Assembly (NCBI GenBank): GCA_002794515.1
Contig: PGTJ01000134.1
Location: 1 to 6,725, forward strand
Source: Phototrophicales bacterium
GTDB taxonomy: Bacteria > Chloroflexota > Anaerolineae > Aggregatilineales > Phototrophicaceae
Reading direction: 5' to 3'
Length of the DNA: 6,725 bases
The translations under genes and the position numbers were made by a program. Positions 1 to 6,107 of the stretch are shown in pieces (positions within the stretch are counted from its first letter, which is position 1; each line of letters starts with the position of its first letter). Under the pieces are notes generated by a model. It searched no databases and was not told the origin of the DNA. It saw only the letters and a program-made list of their open reading frames with translations.

Positions 1-1
1 G

Positions 2-1003
2 ATTACGAACTTTTTGCAGGATGTGCGCCAAAAGAAATCATTTTTTGAATTCGATTACACTGCCAAATACTTTTGGCATTATCTGGCGGCTCATGCCGAT
101 CCGAGCCTCATCATGAATCTTCTCAAAAACATGCCTGCATCTGCTGGCTATATCCCCTATTTCCAGACGAATATCCCCGATTATCAAGCCAGTTTTCATC
201 GCTATGCCCTTTCGTTGGCACAAGGATTAAATCCTGCCCAACCCACGCCTGACCAATTATTCAATAACGATCCCGATCTGACACATACGCTCGATGCGAC
301 CACCGCGACTTTTACCATATCCATGCCGATTCAACCGATGACCATCCAATTTCACAAAATTGTCTTGCAAAATTTGGGCGAGAATAAAAATGTCACATTG
401 GCGTATAACCCAAATGGCACAACGGCGCGTCTGAGTTTGGATACTGGTGTTGAGCTTCGTAGTTTAGAACCGTTTAGCATTTGTGCGCCGTCTGCCACGT
501 TGTACCTTGTTCAAACCGAAACCGATGCTGGTGGTGGCTCGCCAGAACTGAGTTTGAATATCAGCGATTGCGTCCCAGAACCGCCACCAATCATTGAGGA
601 ATGTTTTATTGGGCATTGGGTGTTGGATATTTCCGATGGTTTTGGTCCAGTGGGTGGTCCAAAATCGAAAGTGTTATGGGGAGGATACACCATCGATATT
701 ACATCCAGTGGGCTTATCAATGCGGTGATGAGTTTAGATATGCTCAATACCCAAATATCGCCACCCTTAAATATCAATGTCCGATGGGAAGCCCTTGTAC
801 AAGCGCGTGTGATTCGCAATGGCGAGCCAGTGCGTAGCACACCGATACGAGTAACCGATATGCGCTTTTATAGCACAATGTTCACCAATATTGTCCCTGT
901 CACGGCAAGTAGTGTTGGGGCATTGAACTTGAACTGCAGCGAGACCATTCTGACCATGACCGACCCCATATCGGGTGTGACTTTCCGCTTCTTCAGACGT
1001 TGA
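2..1003 (+). CDS. Partial secreted protein with C-terminal lipocalin-like beta domain (5' end outside window)
   Basis: The reading frame is open from the left edge (first full codon at base 2) to TGA at 1001-1003, giving 333 visible residues. A TTG at base 14 is not a convincing start because the frame continues upstream with no ribosome binding site, so I read this as a C-terminal fragment. Residues about 15-75 look helical and rich in aromatics (FFEFDYTAKYFWHYL), resembling the helical tail after a zinc-peptidase active site; this is weak inference, as no HExxH is visible. Residues about 95-190 are beta-rich, with Cys161 and Cys190 at the edges. A proline linker (PEPPP, about 193-197) leads to a final domain starting CFIGHW and ending NCSETILTM...FRFFRR. 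That pattern resembles small lipocalin-like barrels, with Cys201 and Cys312 a plausible disulfide. Four cysteines and low charge suggest export, but the signal-peptide region lies outside the window. Function unknown. Confidence 0.8.
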   Translation: MTNFLQDVRQKKSFFEFDYTAKYFWHYLAAHADPSLIMNLLKNMPASAGYIPYFQTNIPDYQASFHRYALSLAQGLNPAQPTPDQLFNNDPDLTHTLDATTATFTISMPIQPMTIQFHKIVLQNLGENKNVTLAYNPNGTTARLSLDTGVELRSLEPFSICAPSATLYLVQTETDAGGGSPELSLNISDCVPEPPPIIEECFIGHWVLDISDGFGPVGGPKSKVLWGGYTIDITSSGLINAVMSLDMLNTQISPPLNINVRWEALVQARVIRNGEPVRSTPIRVTDMRFYSTMFTNIVPVTASSVGALNLNCSETILTMTDPISGVTFRFFRR

Positions 1004-1036
1004 TGATGCGAGTTATTTTCGTCAGATGATACGCCC

Positions 1037-1071
1037 AACAGGCACAATATTCATTATTGTGCCTGTTTTTT
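1037..1071 (+). terminator. Rho-independent terminator after the secreted-protein gene
   Basis: A perfect 13-bp inverted repeat (AACAGGCACAATA at 1037-1049 and TATTGTGCCTGTT at 1055-1067) encloses a 5-base loop TTCAT and runs directly into six T residues (1066-1071). It lies 34 bases after the TGA of the upstream gene. It should end that transcript and insulate it from the promoter that begins 10 bases further on. Confidence 0.93.
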
Positions 1072-1080
1072 CGTCAAAAT

Positions 1081-1109
1081 TTGACACAATTTTTGACTGT
1101 GGATATGAT
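1081..1109 (+). promoter_or_regulatory. Sigma70-type promoter of the ATP-grasp/alpha-E/transglutaminase cluster
   Basis: A perfect -35 box TTGACA (1081-1086) is followed by a 17-base spacer and a -10 box TATGAT (1104-1109, five of six to TATAAT). Transcription would start near 1116, giving a leader of about 39 bases before the ATG at 1155. A second, weaker pair (TTGACT 1093-1098, 16-base spacer, CATTAT 1115-1120) overlaps it. Box matches are read directly; activity is inferred. Confidence 0.8.
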
Positions 1110-1117
1110 TTAATCAT
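1105..1117. repeat. Inverted repeat over the -10 box and start site (possible operator)
   Basis: ATGATT and AATCAT flank a single central T, forming a perfect 13-base dyad that covers most of the -10 box and the predicted transcription start. A regulator bound here would block the promoter. It is AT-rich and short, so chance is a real alternative, and no regulator gene is present in the window. Confidence 0.35.
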
Positions 1118-1141
1118 TATTTCGTGAAAAATTGTGACCAT

Positions 1142-1147
1142 GAGGGA
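1142..1147 (+). promoter_or_regulatory. Ribosome binding site that sets the ATP-grasp start at 1155
   Basis: GAGGGA lies 7 bases before ATG 1155, a good Shine-Dalgarno spacing. In-frame alternatives GTG 1134 and ATG 1140 have no purine-rich stretch at a proper distance, and choosing either would place this site inside the gene. Confidence 0.75.
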
Positions 1148-1154
1148 TACTCTT

Positions 1155-2600
1155 ATGCCCACGAATACGGCGCTATTCCCCCAATATCAACTTGGCTCGG
1201 CGTATGATGAGATGTTCACCGCGCCCAATATACCCCGTCCTCATTACGATTTGCTTTATCAACGCCTGAACGAATTTGGCGCAGATGAACTATATCATCG
1301 CCAACAAGCCGCCGATTTGTCATTTTTGCATCAGGGCATCACATTCACCGTCTATGGACGCGAAGAAGGCACAGAGAAAATCTTCCCATACGATTTGTTG
1401 CCACGCATCATCCATGCCGATGAGTGGGATATTTTGGAACGGGGCTTAACTCAGCGCATTACCGCCCTCAATTTATTCCTCAATGATATTTATCATGATG
1501 GCAAAATCTTGCGTGATAAAATCATCCCCCGTGAATTGCTGTATACTTGCCCACATTATCGGCGTGAAATGCGCGGGGTGAATATCCCCAAAGGGGTATA
1601 TATCTCTGTTGTAGGGACTGATTTGATCCGAATGCCCAATGGCGATTTTGTCGTCTTAGAAGATAATTTGCGCGTCCCCAGTGGGGTATCGTATATGTTG
1701 GCGAATCGTCAGGTGATGCGAAATGTATTCCCCAAGATGTTCGCCAATTACGATGTGCGCCCCATCCATAATTATGGGCAGGTGTTGGTGAACACCCTGC
1801 GGGCATTAGCTCCACGCGGTATATCCGACCCGACTATTGTGTTATTGACCCCTGGTGTATATAACTCGGCGTATTATGAACACACCTTTCTCGCCCGCGA
1901 GATGGGGATTGAATTGGTGGAAGGGCGCGATTTATTGGTGCATAACAATATCGTCTACATGCGAACATCGGCAGGATTGCGCCGTGTGGATGTGATTTAT
2001 CGCCGTGTGGATGACGACTTTTTAGACCCGTTGGCATTTCGGAGTGATAGCACATTGGGTGTATCGGGGTTATTTAATGCCTACCGTGCGGGCAATGTGG
2101 CGCTCGCCAATGCCATCGGCACAGGCGTGGCAGATGATAAAGCGGTTTATACTTATGTGCCACACATGATTAAATATTATCTGGGCGAAGACCCAATCAT
2201 CAACAATGTCGAGACATATGTGTGTTGGGAACATGCCCAAAAAGACTATGTACTCGCCAATTTAGATAAACTGGTGGTCAAAGCGGTGGGCGAATCGGGC
2301 GGATATGGGATGCTCATCGGACCGCAAAGCACCGCCGAAGAACGCGACCAATTCCGTCAGCGCATCATCCAAAATCCGCGCAATTATATCGCCCAACCAA
2401 CCATTATGCTCTCGACTGCGCCCTGTTTTATCGATGGTCGTGTCGAAGCACGTCATGTCGACTTGCGCCCATACATTTTGTATGGCGATACCATCACCAT
2501 TGTCCCTGGTGGTTTGACCCGTGTTGCGCTCCGTAAGGGGTCGTTGGTGGTCAATTCATCGCAAGGGGGTGGCAGTAAAGATACATGGGTTTTGCGTTAA
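1155..2600 (+). CDS. Circularly permuted ATP-grasp type 2 family protein (DUF404/DUF407-like)
   Basis: This 481-residue cytosolic protein has no signal peptide and appears full length for the circularly permuted ATP-grasp family, predicted to form amide or peptide-like bonds using ATP. Near-invariant family blocks run along it: LEDNLRVPSGVSYML (168-182), LTPGVYNSAYYEHTFLA (231-247), LVEGRDL (254-260), VDVIYRRVDDDFLDPL (278-293), AIGTGVADDK (320-329), the VVK...GGYGML nucleotide-binding segment (about 374-387), RHVDLRP (433-439), and the C-terminal block GGLTRVALRKGSLVVNSSQG (452-471) ending KDTWVL. The start at 1155 is chosen for its ribosome binding site. It is the first gene after a strong promoter, with alpha-E and transglutaminase-like genes following on the same strand, the usual company of this family. 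Family assignment is firm; the substrate and product are not known to me. Confidence 0.95.
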   Translation: MPTNTALFPQYQLGSAYDEMFTAPNIPRPHYDLLYQRLNEFGADELYHRQQAADLSFLHQGITFTVYGREEGTEKIFPYDLLPRIIHADEWDILERGLTQRITALNLFLNDIYHDGKILRDKIIPRELLYTCPHYRREMRGVNIPKGVYISVVGTDLIRMPNGDFVVLEDNLRVPSGVSYMLANRQVMRNVFPKMFANYDVRPIHNYGQVLVNTLRALAPRGISDPTIVLLTPGVYNSAYYEHTFLAREMGIELVEGRDLLVHNNIVYMRTSAGLRRVDVIYRRVDDDFLDPLAFRSDSTLGVSGLFNAYRAGNVALANAIGTGVADDKAVYTYVPHMIKYYLGEDPIINNVETYVCWEHAQKDYVLANLDKLVVKAVGESGGYGMLIGPQSTAEERDQFRQRIIQNPRNYIAQPTIMLSTAPCFIDGRVEARHVDLRPYILYGDTITIVPGGLTRVALRKGSLVVNSSQGGGSKDTWVLR

Positions 2601-2627
2601 GTCTGATAAAAAACGACCATCAAATTC

Positions 2628-2642
2628 TGTGAATTTTTCACA
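2628..2642. repeat. Inverted repeat TGTGAA-N3-TTCACA between ATP-grasp and alpha-E genes
   Basis: A perfect 6-bp dyad with a TTT centre lies 28 bases after the ATP-grasp stop codon. It is not followed by a T-tract, so it is a poor terminator. It looks like a CRP/FNR-type site, but its TGTGA and TCACA halves are 5 rather than 6 bases apart, so I do not call it one. It could be an operator or an RNA hairpin in the operon's intergenic region. Confidence 0.3.
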
Positions 2643-2665
2643 TGGTTTTGGTTCGCATCTGTTCA

Positions 2666-2679
2666 ATACAATATTGTAT
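2666..2679. repeat. 14-bp perfect palindrome upstream of the alpha-E gene
   Basis: ATACAATATTGTAT is self-complementary over all 14 bases and centred about 33 bases before the ATG at 2706. Its left half contains TACAAT (2667-2672), five of six to a -10 box, but no good -35 box lies 16-18 bases upstream. It may be an operator over a weak internal promoter. This is inference from sequence shape only. Confidence 0.35.
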
Positions 2680-2693
2680 GAATAGATGTATTC

Positions 2694-2699
2694 AAGGGA
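2694..2699 (+). promoter_or_regulatory. Ribosome binding site of the alpha-E gene
   Basis: AAGGGA lies 6 bases before ATG 2706 and supports that start. The encoded N-terminus (MLSRVADSLYWMSRYLERAE) is also exactly where the family begins. Confidence 0.7.
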
Positions 2700-2705
2700 T
2701 GGGAT

Positions 2706-3668
2706 ATGCTTTCACGAGTCGCAGATAGCTTATATTGGATGAGCCGCTATTTAGAACGGGCTGAACACACAGCGCGTTTGTTAGATGTTCATTCCATCCT
2801 GATGCTAGAACGTGTGAGCAAAACCGAAGATAACAAGCGTTGGTTACGCATTTTGGAAGCATTGCGCGTGCCAGTCACACCCGAATCGGGTGATTATGAT
2901 ACATTCATCAACACCATCACCTTGAATCACAATAACAGTTTTTCGGTGCTATCGGCGATTCGCCTTGCGCGTGAAAATGCGCGACAAGTGCGAGAACGCA
3001 TCAGCACGGAGATGTGGAGCGAACTGAACCAGTTATATCTATTTGCCATCGATATGCGTAATATTGCCAACATTTCGCATGGGCAATTGCACGACTTTTT
3101 CACACAGGTGAAAAATCGCATACACACCTTTCAGGGCATCACCGACTCGACCATGAGCCATAACGAAGGGTGGCATTTTATCCAACTCGGACGGGGTATC
3201 GAACGGGCTATATCGGTCTCGGTGCTATTGGATGTGCAATATGCGGGCATGTCGCGGTTTGATAGCATCGGCAGTGTAGATGAATATTTCGAGTGGCTGG
3301 CGCTCCTCAAATCGTGTACGGCATTTGAAGCCTATACCAAAGTGTATTCTGCCGATTTACGACCAGACCGCATCGCCGAATTTTTGCTCTTGAACGAGGA
3401 ATTCCCGCATTCGGTGCGCTTTTGTGCCGATAGCATCGCTCAATCGCTGAGCGCCATCGCCAGCGCCACCAGCACCTCGCGCAATAGTCGGGTGCATCGC
3501 TTGGCGGGGCGGTTGCAAGCCAACCTCAATTTTGACCAAATTGATGATATTATCCGCGAGGGGTTGCACCACTACCTGCGCGAAATTCAGTCGCAATGTG
3601 CCAGTATCCATAAATTGGTCTACGAGACCTTCATCGCTTATCCCGTTGATTCCGCATTATCAGGATGA
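2706..3668 (+). CDS. Alpha-E domain protein (DUF403 family)
   Basis: This 320-residue protein is predicted to be all helical and cytosolic. It has the family's diagnostic opening SLYWMSRYLERAEHTARLLD (8-27). Further conserved blocks follow: ARENARQVRERISTEMWSELN (88-108), the WHFIQLGRGIERA segment (156-168), and FLLLNEEFPHSVRFC (226-240) before the C-terminal helices. Length matches stand-alone alpha-E proteins; in some bacteria the domain is instead fused to the ATP-grasp protein. Its biochemical activity is not established as far as I know. Constant linkage to ATP-grasp and transglutaminase-like genes suggests it is a partner or a catalytic component of the same pathway. It follows the ATP-grasp gene by 105 bases and precedes the next gene by only 6, so it is probably cotranscribed and translationally close to the transglutaminase. 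Confidence 0.95.
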   Translation: MLSRVADSLYWMSRYLERAEHTARLLDVHSILMLERVSKTEDNKRWLRILEALRVPVTPESGDYDTFINTITLNHNNSFSVLSAIRLARENARQVRERISTEMWSELNQLYLFAIDMRNIANISHGQLHDFFTQVKNRIHTFQGITDSTMSHNEGWHFIQLGRGIERAISVSVLLDVQYAGMSRFDSIGSVDEYFEWLALLKSCTAFEAYTKVYSADLRPDRIAEFLLLNEEFPHSVRFCADSIAQSLSAIASATSTSRNSRVHRLAGRLQANLNFDQIDDIIREGLHHYLREIQSQCASIHKLVYETFIAYPVDSALSG

Positions 3669-3674
3669 ATAACC

Positions 3675-4649
3675 ATGCTTTACTCTGTCCGTCATATCAC
3701 CGAGTTCACCTATAGCAAACCGATTGCCGAAAGCCTGATGGAATTGCGTCTGCAACCCCGTACAGATGATTGGCAACGGTGTTTATCGTTTCGGCTCGAA
3801 ATTCAGCCCACAACACAATTATTGGGCTACCGAGATTATCTGTATAACACGGTGCATCATTTTGGCATCCCGCGTCTGCACCAACATTTGTATATCACCG
3901 CCGAGTCGCATATCGAGATGACCCCGCGTCCACAATTGCCCGACAGCTTATCATCATCGTCATGGGATGATTTAGATGTGTTGGTGGATGAAGGTGATTT
4001 TTGGGAATTTATCATCCCCAGCCATTTCGTCCAGCCCAGCGCGTTGCTCTTTAATTGGATGAATAAATTGGGGATGCGCGATCGGCGTGATGACCCGTTG
4101 ACCATGTTACGCGAATTGAACAGCGCCTTACATGACCATTTTATTTATGAGCCAAATAGCACCCATGTTGATTCGCCAATCGACCACATCCTCACCACAG
4201 GCATGGGGGTATGTCAAGATTACGCCCATGTCATGATCGCTATGGCACGGCATTTGCGTATCCCATGCCGATATGTGAGTGGTTATTTATTTATTGAACG
4301 CGAAGAAGAACGTCATACCGCCAATGATGCCTCTCATGCGTGGGTAGAAGCCTATCTTCCCGAATTGGGATGGGTGGGTTTTGACCCCACCAACGATCAA
4401 ATGGCGGGGCATCGTCATATTCGCATCGCTATTGGGCGTGATTATCATGATGTGCCACCAACACGCGGTGTATTCAAAGGTGGGGCAGAGACCACCTTGC
4501 GCGTTGGTGTGGGGGTATATGCCGAAGACAAACTCCCGCCCATAGAAGAATTATCGCCACCCATGACTTTTGTGGGTAGTGATGAAATTTATTTGCCCGG
4601 CTTCCAACATGAGAGCCATGCCCAACAGCAACAGCAACAACAGCAGTAA
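3675..4649 (+). CDS. Transglutaminase-like cysteine protease/transferase with N-terminal bacterial transglutaminase-associated domain
   Basis: This 324-residue protein lacks a signal peptide, so it is probably cytosolic. Residues 1-80 match the beta-rich N-terminal region typical of this family (LYSVRHITEFTYSKPIAESLMELRL). The core at about 140-245 has the complete papain-like triad: Cys180 in TGMGVCQDYAHV, His221 in ASHAWVEAYLP and Asp237 in GWVGFDPTN. The following IAIGRDYHDVPPTRGVFKGG segment is also typical of the family. It could hydrolyse or transfer an amide bond, perhaps on a product made by the ATP-grasp protein; that role is inferred from linkage. ATG 3675 is 6 bases after the alpha-E stop, with AGGA at 3662-3665 as ribosome binding site overlapping the end of that gene. 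Unusually, the protein ends in eight glutamines. It is the last gene of the cluster; no terminator is visible before the convergent neighbour. Confidence 0.94.
   Translation: MLYSVRHITEFTYSKPIAESLMELRLQPRTDDWQRCLSFRLEIQPTTQLLGYRDYLYNTVHHFGIPRLHQHLYITAESHIEMTPRPQLPDSLSSSSWDDLDVLVDEGDFWEFIIPSHFVQPSALLFNWMNKLGMRDRRDDPLTMLRELNSALHDHFIYEPNSTHVDSPIDHILTTGMGVCQDYAHVMIAMARHLRIPCRYVSGYLFIEREEERHTANDASHAWVEAYLPELGWVGFDPTNDQMAGHRHIRIAIGRDYHDVPPTRGVFKGGAETTLRVGVGVYAEDKLPPIEELSPPMTFVGSDEIYLPGFQHESHAQQQQQQQQ
4623..4646 (+). repeat. CAA/CAG microsatellite coding a terminal poly-Gln tail
   Basis: Eight consecutive glutamine codons in mixed CAA and CAG order end the transglutaminase-like gene, immediately before TAA. 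The mix of synonymous codons lowers slippage compared with a pure triplet run, yet such tracts can still vary in length between strains. The tail lies well beyond the catalytic core. Confidence 0.85.
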
Positions 4650-4653
4650 GGCA

Positions 4654-5931
4654 TCATAAATTGGGGGCGATCACCCGCCAAATCAAGTACACATCCAACA
4701 CTGCCATGCCTAAAAAGGGTATGGCAGTCAGATATGTCACCAAGCGATATTTCATCTCGCCCAATAGGCGGATGCGCCAGTTATCTATCCCGACCACCAA
4801 AAATACGCCGAGTGGTATCAACAAGGGGAACATATACCGCCCCTGATATTGCACAAATTCGCTATTGTAATACAAATATGCCAATACCGATAACGCGATG
4901 GTGCTGATGAGTACTATCCATACAGGGCGTTGGTTGTTGTCTCGGTGATAGATGAATAAGCCGATGAATGCCACAATCAATAAGGCTAAAATGCCCATAT
5001 AAATCCAACGGGGCATGGGGACTGCCATCCAACCGAATTGCCCCCAAAAGCTATTGAATGTCGTCTGAAACAGTTCAGCACTATACCCGCCAAATCCCAA
5101 TTCGGTGAGGCGTTCTGATGTGCGTAATTGCCCCACCACCACCGCATCATGCGCCCGTAGACCTAAAAAGTCGGGGAAGCCATATACGGTGATGTTGCGA
5201 ATCCACCATATCAACCCTAATATGAGGGCGGGGGGAATATACAACATTAATCCGCGCAGGATATTGCGTTGTTTGAGCAAAATCGCCAATAGCCCAATCG
5301 CCAACAAGAAATACGCGGTGGCTTTGGTGATGAAGGCGATGCCCACAATCCCGCCCATCCACAACGGCAACCGTTGGTCATTGGTTTTGAGATAGGAGAT
5401 CGCCATTACCAGCATCATCCCCACCAATGCCCATGCCAACACATCATTATTGACCGAGGCGATGATATGCAACTGTTGTGGATGAAATGCCACAAATGCC
5501 GCCACACCCAACGCAATAGCAGGCGAATCGGGGAACATCAATCGTCCCACACCATAGGCACACCACACAATAATCATCCCGATCATCACCGAGAAAATGC
5601 GAATCGCATATAGATTTCCATTCGTCAACCGATATATGGGTGATGCCAACAGGTAATAAAGCGGGGGCTGATGATCTTCATATTGGATGCTCGAAAAGGT
5701 AGTGGAATCAATATCGGCGAAGCGGGTGCTTTTCAGTTCATCCAAATAGGCGCTATCCCAATCGCCTGCTTCAATCACGGGTAAACCAGTGGTGGCGACT
5801 TGTGCCACATAATGATAATGGGCGGGTTCATCGGGTGTTTGCCAGAGCGGGGTGTATACAGCGAATATGATGCCGATGATGAGATAAGCAATTGTCAATA
5901 GGCGAATCGGGGTATGCGGATGTGAAAACAT
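4654..5931 (-). CDS. Polytopic GT-C/DUF2142-like membrane protein, probable glycosyltransferase
   Basis: This 425-residue integral membrane protein has about ten hydrophobic helices, the first at residues 10-29. Just after that helix comes WQTPDEPAHYHYV (30-42), the first-loop acidic motif typical of GT-C lipid-linked-sugar glycosyltransferases and DUF2142 proteins. Other blocks that fit are HQPPLYYLLASP (87-98), SVNNDVLAW (159-167), WWIRN (242-246), FWGQFGWM in a late loop (295-302) and QYQGRYMFPLLIP (361-373). Such proteins transfer sugar from a polyprenyl-phosphate donor to a cell-envelope acceptor; substrate unknown. I choose ATG 5931, which has an AAGGG-type ribosome binding site; an upstream in-frame TTG at 5964 would add 11 residues. 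It converges on the transglutaminase gene with 4 bases between stop codons. DUF2142 and the GT39/PMT_2 group are alternative family names; the exact family needs a profile search. Confidence 0.85.
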   Translation of the reverse strand: MFSHPHTPIRLLTIAYLIIGIIFAVYTPLWQTPDEPAHYHYVAQVATTGLPVIEAGDWDSAYLDELKSTRFADIDSTTFSSIQYEDHQPPLYYLLASPIYRLTNGNLYAIRIFSVMIGMIIVWCAYGVGRLMFPDSPAIALGVAAFVAFHPQQLHIIASVNNDVLAWALVGMMLVMAISYLKTNDQRLPLWMGGIVGIAFITKATAYFLLAIGLLAILLKQRNILRGLMLYIPPALILGLIWWIRNITVYGFPDFLGLRAHDAVVVGQLRTSERLTELGFGGYSAELFQTTFNSFWGQFGWMAVPMPRWIYMGILALLIVAFIGLFIYHRDNNQRPVWIVLISTIALSVLAYLYYNSEFVQYQGRYMFPLLIPLGVFLVVGIDNWRIRLLGEMKYRLVTYLTAIPFLGMAVLDVYLIWRVIAPNL

Positions 5932-5941
5932 GCCATTTTTG

Positions 5942-5948
5942 CCCTTTT
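5942..5948 (-). promoter_or_regulatory. Ribosome binding site deciding the start of the membrane protein
   Basis: Read on the minus strand, an A-run followed by GGG (AAAAGGG) ends 10 bases before ATG 5931. This is slightly long but acceptable spacing. The site lies inside the reading frame if the upstream TTG at 5964 is used, which argues against that start. Confidence 0.5.
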
Positions 5949-5976
5949 TTGGCTGATATAACAAATACGTTTGTGC

Positions 5977-6005
5977 ATTCTAACGGATTTTTCGGAAAAA
6001 CTGAA
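5977..6005 (-). promoter_or_regulatory. Weak candidate promoter for the membrane protein
   Basis: On the minus strand, TAGAAT (5982-5977) is five of six to the -10 consensus. At 17 bases upstream sits TTCAGT (6005-6000), only three of six to the -35. Start would be near 5970, inside the inverted repeat ACAAA-N4-TTTGT (5961-5974). The poor -35 box keeps confidence low. Confidence 0.25.
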
Positions 6006-6026
6006 TAAAAAAGTGTTTACTTTTAG

Positions 6027-6055
6027 TTCCCATGATTACAAATATCGTGTACACT
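6027..6055 (+). promoter_or_regulatory. Candidate promoter for the small secreted protein
   Basis: TTCCCA (6027-6032, four of six) and TACACT (6050-6055, four of six) are separated by exactly 17 bases. The -10 box overlaps an 8-bp palindrome GTGTACAC (6047-6054). An alternative pair, TTTACT (6016-6021) and TACAAA (6037-6042), has a 15-base spacer. Neither is strong; a promoter must lie in this region because the upstream gene is divergent. Confidence 0.3.
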
Positions 6056-6095
6056 AAAGGTAAATATGACACACTCATCAACGTTAGTTTTTAAT

Positions 6096-6100
6096 AAGGA
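6096..6100 (+). promoter_or_regulatory. Ribosome binding site that sets the secreted-protein start at 6108
   Basis: AAGGA lies 7 bases before ATG 6108. An in-frame ATG at 6066 has a weaker AAAGG 5 bases upstream, but using it would put 14 mostly polar residues ahead of an otherwise ideal signal peptide. Confidence 0.7.
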
Positions 6101-6107
6101 TGTAACC

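Noticed and set aside
14..16. TTG at 14 as the true start of the first gene
   Set aside because: The frame is open to the left edge with no ribosome binding site, and the visible protein begins in mid-domain, so it is a truncated gene.
511..840. Minus-strand and other-frame open reading frames inside the main genes, for example 511-840, 1522-1815, 3357-3611 and 5105-5395
   Set aside because: They lie wholly within genes with strong family matches or coherent protein sequence, lack ribosome binding sites and give low-complexity or unrecognisable products.
2628..2642. A CRP/FNR-type binding site
   Set aside because: The TGTGA and TCACA half sites are spaced by 5 bases instead of 6, and it lies in an operon gap rather than at a clear promoter.
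3479..3490. Repeat CGCAATAGTCG shared with 6652-6661
   Set aside because: Both copies encode the peptide RNSR in unrelated proteins; an 11-base match over this length is expected by chance and there is no surrounding similarity.
5932..5964. TTG 5964 as start of the membrane protein
   Set aside because: It has no clear ribosome binding site of its own, adds a lysine-rich 11-residue extension and would enclose the ribosome binding site that serves ATG 5931.
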